Assembly (NCBI GenBank): GCA_026125835.1
Contig: JAHCKJ010000004.1
Location: forward strand, 1-26,453
Direction: 5' to 3'
Length of the DNA stretch: 26,453 bases
Source: Sphingopyxis sp.
Lineage (GTDB): Bacteria > Pseudomonadota > Alphaproteobacteria > Sphingomonadales > Sphingomonadaceae
Positions within the stretch are counted from its first letter, which is position 1; each line of letters begins with the position of its first letter. Shown here in pieces: positions 7,264 through 13,541 of the stretch. Position numbers and translations under genes: made by a program. The notes beneath the pieces were generated by a model. That model ran no database searches. It was not told the DNA's origin and saw only the letters and a list, made by a program, of their open reading frames with translations.

Positions 7264-7860
7264 TCAACCCACCGGTCGGCGCGCCCTTAAGGCCTGCGCC
7301 AACGTCCCCTCATCGAGATAATCGAGCTCGCCCCCCACCGGCAGACCATGCGCCAGCTGGGTCAGCCGCACCGGATAGCTCTCCAACCGTTCGGCGAGGT
7401 AATGCGCGGTGGTCTGACCCTCCAGCGTCGCGTTCATTGCCAGCACGACCTCGTCGATGCCGCCCGCCGCGACGCGCGCGACGAGGGCGTCGATGCTGAG
7501 ATCCTGCGGGCGGACGCCCTCCAGCGCCGACAATCGCCCGCCCAGCACATGATATTTGCCGGGGAACAGCCGCGACTTGTCGAGCGCCCAGAGGTCGGAC
7601 ACCTCCTCGACGACGCACAGCGACCGCGCATCGCGGCGCGGATCGGCGCAGATCGCGCAGGGATCGTGCGTGTCGACATTGCCGCAGATCGTGCAGGTGA
7701 CGAGCCGTTCGGACACCGTCTGCAATGCCGCGAGCAGCGGGACGAACGCGGACTCGCGCTTCTTCATCAAATGCAGCACCGCGCGCCGCGCCGACCGCGG
7801 ACCAAGGCCGGGGAGACGGGCGAGTTGCTGGACGAGGGCTTCGATTTCGGTGGAGGCCAT
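7264..7860 (-). CDS. recR: Recombination protein RecR
   Basis: Part of the RecFOR pathway that loads RecA on gapped single-stranded DNA. From ATG at 7858-7860 the protein has 198 residues, the normal size. It has the N-terminal helix-hairpin-helix (LARLPGLGPRSARRAVLHL), a four-cysteine zinc finger (Cys56, Cys59, Cys68, Cys71 in CTICGN...CAICADP), a Toprim domain starting SLCVVEEVSDL, and the C-terminal Walker B-like LAHGLPVGGELDYLDEGTLAQAL. A GTG three codons further upstream is possible, but the ATG has an AGGTG about ten bases before it and gives the expected MASTEIE start. It begins the recR-def pair. In many genomes recR follows dnaX and ybaB; here its upstream side is repeat and insertion-sequence DNA. 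Confidence 0.95.
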   Translation of the reverse strand: MASTEIEALVQQLARLPGLGPRSARRAVLHLMKKRESAFVPLLAALQTVSERLVTCTICGNVDTHDPCAICADPRRDARSLCVVEEVSDLWALDKSRLFPGKYHVLGGRLSALEGVRPQDLSIDALVARVAAGGIDEVVLAMNATLEGQTTAHYLAERLESYPVRLTQLAHGLPVGGELDYLDEGTLAQALRARRPVG

Positions 7861-7892
7861 GCACAGCACCTATCGCGGCCCGCGCGGACGCA

Positions 7893-8000
7893 CAACAATC
7901 CTCTCCCCTTGCGGGAGAGGATGCCGAAGCCTGGCGCAAAGCGCCTAGCGAAGGCTGGAGAGGGGGTGCGACGGTGCAGCCCCCCACCCGCTGCGACTAG
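7893..8000. repeat. Composite intergenic repeat, copy B, left part (interrupted by a mobile element)
   Basis: Begins ACAACAATC and the hairpin CCTCTCCC-cttgc-GGGAGAGG (7900-7920), continues with a second palindromic block (GGCGCAAAGCGCC, near 7932-7944) and ends CCCACCCGCTGCGACTAG. Copies A and C continue from this point without a break (GCGACC AGCC... and ACGACTAGACGG...). Here the sequence is cut at CTAG and resumes at 9195 after the insert. Confidence 0.8.
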
Positions 8001-8068
8001 GGTCAGGACCCATTAAATGTCTTGCGCTGTTAGGGCAGCGGTGATTCAAGGTGGCAGGAGGTGCCGCC

Positions 8069-8191
8069 ATGAATGACCTGTTGCTGCTGAGCGAGGCGCC
8101 GATGCGTCGGATCGAACCCTATCTCGGTGTCCACCAAACCGGCAGCAGGCCATTTCTCGAAGGCCAGGTCCGCCGCCACAGGGCACCTTGA
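8069..8191 (+). pseudogene. IS5-type transposase N-terminal remnant joined in frame to IS630 sequence, ended by a TGA
   Basis: A 40-codon frame starting with ATG after a strong AGGAGGTG ribosome-binding site. The first 18 or so residues, MNDLLLLSEAPMRRIEPYL, closely resemble the start of IS5-family transposases (MNDL.LLSEAQMRRIEPYF, from memory). After that the similarity stops. The following residues (LEGQVRRHRAP, stop, SLSDRFRMIL) look like the helical start of an IS630 transposase interrupted by TGA at 8189-8191. This frame is the same as that of the IS630 gene downstream, so only this stop separates the two. A CGA-to-TGA transition would explain it. Confidence 0.6.
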
Positions 8192-8212
8192 TCGCTATCG
8201 GATCGCTTCCGA

Positions 8213-9172
8213 ATGATCCTGATGTGTTCAGAGGGTCTTCAGAGCAAGGAGGTGGCCGAACGCCTTGGTGTCCATGAACATACAGTCGGCAAATGGCGCC
8301 GCCGGTTTGTGCAGGATGGCATAGAAGGGCTGACCGATGAATATCGGACGGGTCGGCCACGAACGGTATCCGACGCCCAGGTGGCCCAGGTGATCGAACG
8401 CACGCTGAATACGACGCCCAAGGACGCCACGCATTGGTCGATACGCTCCATGGCGGCCGCGTCTGGGCTGTCGCACACCACGATCCGCCGGATATGGGGC
8501 GCCTTCGGACTGCAGCCGCATCGGTCAGAGACATTCAAGTTGTCCACCGATCCGCTGTTCGTGGACAAGGTGCAGGACATTGTCGGCCTCTACATGTCGC
8601 CGCCGAACCGAGCGGTCATATTGTGCGTGGACGAGAAGTCGCAAATCCAGGCGCTAGATCGCGAGCAGCCGGTATTGCCCATGGCGCCGGGCGTGCCCGA
8701 GCGACGTACGCACACTTATGTCCGTAATGGCACGACATCCCTGTTCGCCGCGCTCGATATCGCCACCGGCGCCGTGATCGGAAAATGCTACAAGCGCCAT
8801 CGGGCGACCGAGTTCCTCGACTTCCTCAGGCGGATCGATGCCCAGATGCCCAAGGGGCCGGACGTCCACCTCGTGATGGACAATTATGCCACCCACAAGA
8901 CGCCGAAGGTCAAGGCATGGCTTGCCCGCCGCCCGCATTGGCATGTGCACTTCACGCCAACTTCGGCGTCCTGGATCAACCAGGTCGAACGCTGGTTCGC
9001 CGAGTTGACGCGCAAGCAGCTGCAACGCGGCGTCCACCGATCCACGGCGGAACTCGAGGCCGATATCACCGCCTTCATCGCCGCTCACAACGAAAATCCC
9101 AAACCCTATAAATGGGTCAAATCAGCCGACGAAATACTCGCCGCCGTTAAACGCTTCTACCAAAAACAATGA
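8213..9172 (+). CDS. IS630-family DDE transposase, probably N-terminally truncated
   Basis: 319 residues from the first ATG after the in-frame stop. It has a helix-turn-helix (GLQSKEVAERLGVHEHTVGKWRRRF, about 8-32), a second HTH with SHTTIRRIWGAFGL (87-100) and the RNase H-like DDE domain: Asp140 (CVDEKSQIQALDR), Asp223 (MDNYATHK) and Glu259 (SWINQVERWF), with about 35 residues between the last two as in the IS630/Tc1 superfamily. The catalytic triad is intact. Homologues usually have 20 to 40 more residues before the first HTH; that part seems to lie upstream of the TGA at 8189-8191, so the protein may be inactive or poorly made. No ribosome-binding site is evident before this ATG. It stops 22 bases before the right boundary of the element. 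Confidence 0.9.
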   Translation: MILMCSEGLQSKEVAERLGVHEHTVGKWRRRFVQDGIEGLTDEYRTGRPRTVSDAQVAQVIERTLNTTPKDATHWSIRSMAAASGLSHTTIRRIWGAFGLQPHRSETFKLSTDPLFVDKVQDIVGLYMSPPNRAVILCVDEKSQIQALDREQPVLPMAPGVPERRTHTYVRNGTTSLFAALDIATGAVIGKCYKRHRATEFLDFLRRIDAQMPKGPDVHLVMDNYATHKTPKVKAWLARRPHWHVHFTPTSASWINQVERWFAELTRKQLQRGVHRSTAELEADITAFIAAHNENPKPYKWVKSADEILAAVKRFYQKQ

Positions 9173-9194
9173 GCCGAACTTCAGATTCAGGTGA

Positions 9195-9252
9195 CTAGCG
9201 AACAAGTTCGCAAGTCTCGCTGCCCTCTCCCGCAAGGGGAGGGCGTGATTGT
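9195..9252. repeat. Composite intergenic repeat, copy B, right part
   Basis: Starts with the second CTAG and continues CGAACAAGTTCG (small hairpin), CAAGTCTCGCTG, and the CCCTCTCCC-gcaag-GGGAGGG hairpin (9223-9243, missing a GA step compared with copies A and C), ending GTGATTGT, the reverse complement of ACAATC near the left boundary of the copy. The following bases 9253-9399 are GC-rich; I see no gene or clear structure in them. Confidence 0.75.
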
Positions 9253-9399
9253 TTCGCAACGTCCGCCTTCCACCCCGGGGCGCGGACCGCAGCAGATGGC
9301 TGCGGCATAGAGGTCAACGGCAAGCGGGCCCACCTGCGGGGGAGAGGGGCTTGCAGGTGTCCGCGGCTACAAGGAGGCCGCGCGGCCCGCCGCCGTTTG

Positions 9400-9433
9400 C
9401 CGGCCGGTTCGCGCGAACGCCCGAACCGGCCGG
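9400..9433 (-). terminator. Hairpin downstream of recA
   Basis: A perfect 12-bp stem (CCGGCCGGTTCG at 9400-9411 with CGAACCGGCCGG at 9422-9433) and a ten-base loop lie eight bases after the recA stop. The position suits a transcription terminator, but on the recA strand the stem is followed by GCAAACGG rather than a T run, so it may act in RNA stability or with Rho. Confidence 0.5.
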
Positions 9434-9440
9434 ACGATCG

Positions 9441-10520
9441 TCAAATGTCGTCGTCGCCCTCGTCGTCGGGGCCGGCCATCATTTCCTCGGCCACTGCGTC
9501 GGTGCGGCCGCGGATCGCGGCTTCGAGCCGTTCCTTGAGTTCCGGATTCTCGGTCAGGAAATTCTTTGCATTTTCGCGGCCCTGGCCGATGCGGATCGAA
9601 TCATAGCTGAACCAGGCGCCCGATTTTTCGACCAGCCCCGCCTTGACCCCGATGTCGAGGATCTCGCCGATCTTGGAAATGCCCTGTCCGTACATGATGT
9701 CGAATTCGACCTGTTTGAACGGCGGCGCGACCTTGTTCTTCACCACCTTCACGCGCGTCGTGTTGCCGACAATCTCGTCGCCATTCTTGATCTGGCCGGT
9801 GCGACGGATGTCGAGGCGGACCGAAGCATAGAATTTGAGCGCGTTGCCGCCGGTCGTGGTTTCGGGGTTGCCGTACATCACGCCGATTTTCATGCGCAGC
9901 TGGTTGATGAAGATCACCATGCAGCGCGAGCGGCTGATCGATCCGGTGAGCTTGCGCAGCGACTGCGACATCAGGCGCGCTTGCAGGCCGACATGGCTGT
10001 CGCCCATCTCGCCCTCGATCTCGGCGCGCGGGACGAGCGCGGCGACCGAGTCGACCACCAGCACGTCGATCGCGTTCGAGCGCACCAGCGTATCGACGAT
10101 TTCGAGCGCCTGTTCGCCGGTGTCGGGCTGCGACACGATCAGTTCGTCGATGTTGACGCCCAGCTTGCGCGCATAGACGGGATCGAGCGCATGTTCGGCA
10201 TCGACAAAGGCGACGGTGCCGCCGGTCTTTTGCGCCTCGGCCAGCGTGTGCAGCGCCAGCGTAGTCTTGCCCGAGCTTTCGGGGCCGTAGATTTCGATGA
10301 CGCGGCCGCGCGGCAGGCCGCCGACGCCGAGCGCGATGTCGAGGCCGAGCGAACCGGTCGAGATCGCCTCGACCTGCATCGCCTCCTTCGAGCCCAGCTT
10401 CATCACCGAGCCCTTGCCGAACGCGCGGTCAATCTGCGCGAGTGCGGCGTCCAGCGCCTTTTGCCTGTCCGTGTTGTTCACTGATTTCCCCGATTCGACG
10501 AGTGACAATTGACCGGCCAT
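9441..10520 (-). CDS. recA: Recombinase A
   Basis: DNA strand-exchange ATPase and co-protease for LexA cleavage. The 359-residue length is usual. Walker A is GPESSGKTT (79-87); other hallmarks are the catalytic-Glu region TVAFVDAEHALDP, the Walker B strand VLVVDSVAALVP, L1 with EIEGEMGDSHVGLQARLMSQ, INQLRMKIGVMYGNPETTTGGNALKFYAS (L2 region), and an acidic C-terminal tail ending DDEGDDDI. The ATG is preceded by AGGAAAGGA. An SOS operator lies about 80 bases upstream. A hairpin follows the stop. It is monocistronic by position: the gene before it on this strand is more than 200 bases away with a repeat between. Confidence 0.98.
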   Translation of the reverse strand: MAGQLSLVESGKSVNNTDRQKALDAALAQIDRAFGKGSVMKLGSKEAMQVEAISTGSLGLDIALGVGGLPRGRVIEIYGPESSGKTTLALHTLAEAQKTGGTVAFVDAEHALDPVYARKLGVNIDELIVSQPDTGEQALEIVDTLVRSNAIDVLVVDSVAALVPRAEIEGEMGDSHVGLQARLMSQSLRKLTGSISRSRCMVIFINQLRMKIGVMYGNPETTTGGNALKFYASVRLDIRRTGQIKNGDEIVGNTTRVKVVKNKVAPPFKQVEFDIMYGQGISKIGEILDIGVKAGLVEKSGAWFSYDSIRIGQGRENAKNFLTENPELKERLEAAIRGRTDAVAEEMMAGPDDEGDDDI

Positions 10521-10596
10521 TTGCCGTCCTTTCCTGCTCTAAAGCGAAGGCTGAACCACCGCAACGCCGGAACGATGTACTTTATTTGTTCTTGTG

Positions 10597-10611
10597 GAAC
10601 AAGAGGGGAAC
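10597..10611 (-). promoter_or_regulatory. SOS (LexA) operator of recA, GTTC-N7-GTTC
   Basis: Read on the recA strand the bases are GTTC-CCCTCTT-GTTC, an exact match to the direct-repeat LexA box of alphaproteobacteria, unlike the CTGT-N8-ACAG box of gammaproteobacteria. It lies 77-91 bases before the recA ATG. Just downstream, TAAAGT near 10580 could be the -10, which would place the operator near the -35. Expected effect: LexA repression relieved by DNA damage. Confidence 0.85.
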
Positions 10612-10636
10612 AGAAATAATTCCATGGCACCATTGC

Positions 10637-10714
10637 CGTCATCCCGGCGAAGGCCGCGATCTCGCCAGTGCGTCATTCCGCAAGGTCGAGATCCCGGCCT
10701 TCGCCGGGATGACG
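10637..10714. repeat. Palindromic intergenic repeat (CGTCATCCCGGCGAAGGCC type)
   Basis: Arms 10637-10664 and 10687-10714 are 28 bases each and complementary except for one position; the spacer is 22 bases. The sequence CGTCATCCCGGCGAAGGCC is a very common palindromic repeat in sphingomonad and other alphaproteobacterial genomes (from memory). It lies between the end of the receiver gene and the recA promoter, and may terminate the M13-cckA-receiver transcript. Confidence 0.85.
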
Positions 10715-10726
10715 ATGAGTGTGGCG

Positions 10727-11077
10727 CTACGCGCCAAACTCCGCCAGCGCCGCTTCGATATCGCTGATCCGGAACGGCTTGCCGACCAGGCGGCGATGCG
10801 CGTGGGCGGCGGGCAGGATGTCACCCCCGCCCGAGGTAAAGGCAAAGGGAATGCCGCGTTCGGCCAGCGCATCGGCCACCGGCCAACCCTTTTCCTCGCC
10901 GAGATTGATGTCGACGAGCGCGCCGTCCAGCGGCTCGGCGGCGATGATCGCGAGCGCCTCGTCCTTGCTCGCCGCCTGCGCGGGTTCGGGCAGCCCGAGC
11001 GCGTCGAACATATCGGCGAGCATCAAGCCGATCAGTACATCGTCCTCGACGAGCAGGATGCGCGGCCGGTCAGCCAT
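10727..11077 (-). CDS. Single-domain response regulator (receiver only)
   Basis: A 116-residue CheY-like receiver without an output domain. Acidic pocket Glu11-Asp12-Asp13, phosphoacceptor Asp56 in ALVDINLGEE, Thr81 (FAFTSGG) and Lys100 (GKPF) are all present. Start ATG at 11075-11077, chosen because upstream in-frame codons lie inside cckA; it overlaps the cckA stop by eight bases, so translation is coupled. This suggests the protein works with CckA or shares its expression, as a phosphate sink or protein-binding switch. It is not obviously CpdR or DivK: the loop after the phosphoacceptor (DINLGEEKGW) lacks the usual proline, as in the receivers of some light or stress histidine-kinase partners. 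Partner and output are unknown. Confidence 0.85.
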   Translation of the reverse strand: MADRPRILLVEDDVLIGLMLADMFDALGLPEPAQAASKDEALAIIAAEPLDGALVDINLGEEKGWPVADALAERGIPFAFTSGGGDILPAAHAHRRLVGKPFRISDIEAALAEFGA

Positions 11078-13517
11078 TTTTCGCCCGGTGCGCCGCGTCG
11101 TCGAGCGCTGCCGAGGTCGCCTCTGCCAGCTGCGCGACCGAAAAGGGTTTGGGCAGAAAGGCGACGTCGTCGATATTGATCGACTGGCGCAATTGCTCCT
11201 CGGCATAACCCGACATGAACAGCACGGGGAGGTCGGGGCGCTTGGCGCGCATCGCGCGCACCATCGCGGGGCCGTCCATCGTCGGCATCACGACATCGCT
11301 GATGATCAGGTCGACCTTGTCCATCTGGGCAAAGCGTTCGAGCCCCTCCTCGCCCTGCGACGCGGTGACGACGGTATAGCCCGCGCGGGTCAGCGCGCGC
11401 TCGGCCACCGCGCGCACCATATCCTCGTCCTCGACCAGCAGGATGGTGCCGCTGCCCCACTGGCTCTTTTTCGGTTTCGGCGGCGGCGCCGCCACGACGG
11501 GCGTGTCGCTGCCGCTGCGATGGACGGGCAGATAGATGGTAAAGCTGGTCCCCTGCCCCGGCTGGCTGTCGGCAAAGATGAAACCCGCCGATTGCTTGAT
11601 GATGCCATACACGGTCGACAGCCCCAGCCCGGTCCCCTTGCCGACATCCTTGGTGGTGAAGAAAGGTTCAAAAATCTTGGGCAGCACGTCGGGCGCAATG
11701 CCGGTGCCGGTGTCGCTGACCTTGAGCGCGCAATAATCGGCGGCGGGCATGAATTCATTGTCCATCTGCCGCACGTCGGCAGCCGACACGGGATAGGTTT
11801 CGATGGTCAGCGTACCGCCGCCCGGCATCGCGTCGCGCGCGTTGACCGCCAGGTTCATGATGACCTGTTCAAGCTGGCCGGGATCGGCGCGCACCGCGCC
11901 GAGACCGCGGCCATGATGCACCGACAGCGTGACAGTTTCGCCGATCAGCCGCTTGAGCAGATGCGAAACCTCCGAAATGACGTCAGGAAGCTGGAGGATC
12001 TGCGGACGCAGCGTCTGTTGCCGCGAAAAGGCGAGCAATTGCCGCGTCAGGCTGGCGGCGCGGTTGGCGTTGCTGCGAATCTGCTGGATGTCGTCATAAT
12101 CGCTGTCGCCCGGCGTATGGCGCATCAGCATCAGGTCGCAGGCGCCCAGAATGGCGGTCAGGATATTGTTGAAATCATGCGCGACGCCGCCCGCCAGCTG
12201 GCCGACCGCCTGCATCTTCGACGCCTGCGCGACCTGGCGCTTCAGCCGCGATTCCTCGCTCGAATCCTTGAGGCTCAGCAACACCGCCGCCTCGCCCAGT
12301 CCGCGCACCCCGACGACGCGCATCGACACCGGTTCGCCGCTTTGCCCCGCGAGCCGGATCGACAGGTCGCCGCCGACCTGTTGGCCGCTGCTGTGGCGGC
12401 GGATCATGTCGGCGAGCGGCCCCTTGTCCTCGCCGACGACGATGTCGCCGGGATAGCGCGGCATCTTGCCCTCGCCCAGGTTCGCCGCGCGCACAAAGGC
12501 GCGGTTCATATACAGAAATCGCCCGTCGCGATCGACCAGCGCCAGCCCGAATGGAAGCAGCGACAGCAAGGTTTCGACATAGGCCTGGGCGGTGCCGCGA
12601 TCGGCGGGGCCGATTTCCTCGTCGAGCATCGCCAGCAACACCGGTGCATGGCTGTCCGCGGCGGCGAGCGGAATCTGCAACATGCGCAGCGGGGTCGCGC
12701 GGTCGCCCTCGCGCGCGAAATAGAGCGCGCCGGCATCGTCGATCCGCAGCATCGGCGCGACGTCGCGGCCGTTATAATGACGCGCATCGTCTTCGCCGAG
12801 CGCGCGGAGCAGAAACGCCTGGTTGGCGGCGCGCAGCCGTCCCTCGGCGCTGACCAGCGCGGCCATCACCCCCGCCTGTCCCAAAGTCCGCCCGGCAGGA
12901 CCATCCAGATGGCGCAGGATTTCGGTCACCAGATCGAGCCGCTCGACCGCCGCAAAGCGCCAGACCAGATAATCCTCCGCCTGCCCGGTGCGCGTTACCT
13001 GCGCGCCCAGATGCAGGGGGCCGACCACCAGATCGTCAGCGCGCCCCTCGCCGTCGCGCCACGCGGCGCGACCCGCGTTTTTCAGCGTTTCGGCGCCGCG
13101 GCCTTCGAATGGCAAGCCGGGCGGCGTGACAAAGCCGCCCATCCATGTCGCGAAAAGATCGTTCGCGCACACCATCCGTCCGGCCCGGTCGGTGACCGCG
13201 ATCGCGACATCGTCATGGTTCACGGCCTGGCGCAGCATCGTCCAGTCGGGCAGTGCCGCCTCGCCCGCGACACTGGCGGGAAACAGGCGGCGTACCAGCA
13301 GCACCCCGCCGGCCGCGACCGCCAGCCCGGCGAGGAAACCCGCGGCCAGCACCCCGTCGCGCGTCGCCCAAAGCAGCAGCGCGACCGACAGCAGCGCCAC
13401 GCCACCGAGCAGTATCATATCGGTGCGCGACAGGCCGGTCGGCGCCGCGAGCGGACCGGGGTCGCCCGCCCCCCTGATGAAATCACCATCAGTCGAGGGC
13501 AGGCTCGTCGCGGTCAA
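11070..13517 (-). CDS. cckA: Hybrid sensor histidine kinase CckA
   Basis: Cell-cycle hybrid kinase that passes phosphate through ChpT to CtrA and CpdR. Of 815 residues, two membrane helices lie at about 34-50 and 55-76, followed by PAS-like regions (about 95-190, 205-300 and 315-415), the HisKA dimerisation helix with His447 (GGVAHDFNNILTAILG), an HATPase domain with N-box NLAVNARDAM (555-564), DTGTG (602-606) and GLGLS, and a C-terminal receiver with Asp741 (DLIISDVVMP) and Lys790. This order and the H-box are characteristic of CckA. The start is TTG at 13515-13517, with AGAAAG upstream; no ATG occurs before Met34, which would remove the cytoplasmic N-terminus only. It lies 24 bases after the M13 peptidase gene and overlaps the receiver gene by eight bases. 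Confidence 0.92.
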   Translation of the reverse strand: MTATSLPSTDGDFIRGAGDPGPLAAPTGLSRTDMILLGGVALLSVALLLWATRDGVLAAGFLAGLAVAAGGVLLVRRLFPASVAGEAALPDWTMLRQAVNHDDVAIAVTDRAGRMVCANDLFATWMGGFVTPPGLPFEGRGAETLKNAGRAAWRDGEGRADDLVVGPLHLGAQVTRTGQAEDYLVWRFAAVERLDLVTEILRHLDGPAGRTLGQAGVMAALVSAEGRLRAANQAFLLRALGEDDARHYNGRDVAPMLRIDDAGALYFAREGDRATPLRMLQIPLAAADSHAPVLLAMLDEEIGPADRGTAQAYVETLLSLLPFGLALVDRDGRFLYMNRAFVRAANLGEGKMPRYPGDIVVGEDKGPLADMIRRHSSGQQVGGDLSIRLAGQSGEPVSMRVVGVRGLGEAAVLLSLKDSSEESRLKRQVAQASKMQAVGQLAGGVAHDFNNILTAILGACDLMLMRHTPGDSDYDDIQQIRSNANRAASLTRQLLAFSRQQTLRPQILQLPDVISEVSHLLKRLIGETVTLSVHHGRGLGAVRADPGQLEQVIMNLAVNARDAMPGGGTLTIETYPVSAADVRQMDNEFMPAADYCALKVSDTGTGIAPDVLPKIFEPFFTTKDVGKGTGLGLSTVYGIIKQSAGFIFADSQPGQGTSFTIYLPVHRSGSDTPVVAAPPPKPKKSQWGSGTILLVEDEDMVRAVAERALTRAGYTVVTASQGEEGLERFAQMDKVDLIISDVVMPTMDGPAMVRAMRAKRPDLPVLFMSGYAEEQLRQSINIDDVAFLPKPFSVAQLAEATSAALDDAAHRAKNG

Positions 13518-13541
13518 TGACAGTCTTTCTGTTTCAGGGCG

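Larger units (their letters stand above)
8001..9194 (+). mobile_element. 1.2-kb insertion with IS630-type transposase and an IS5-like left end
   Basis: The insert is defined by comparison: CTAG occurs at 7997-8000 and again at 9195-9198, and removing 8001-9194 plus one CTAG restores the repeat seen whole at 6504 and 20305. The shared bases may be TA, CTAG or GACTAG (7995-8000 and 9193-9198). The left end, GGTCAGGACCCATTAAATG, and the start ATG at 8069 with an AGGAGGTG ribosome-binding site resemble an IS5-family (IS427-like) element. From about 8130 the coding sequence is IS630-like. The right end, reversed, reads TCACCTGAATCTGAAGTTC and does not match the left end well, so terminal inverted repeats are weak or absent. 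The two ends probably come from different elements. Confidence 0.75.

Noticed and set aside
7997..9198. Possibility of an integron or prophage around the transposase
   Set aside because: No integrase with attachment sites, no phage genes; the insert is only 1.2 kb with a single transposase. The nearby xerC is a core recombinase.
10719..13520. A 933-codon open frame on the + strand opposite cckA
   Set aside because: It is the complement of a real, well-conserved gene in a GC-rich genome; its composition is rich in Arg, His and Gln and no family motif is visible.
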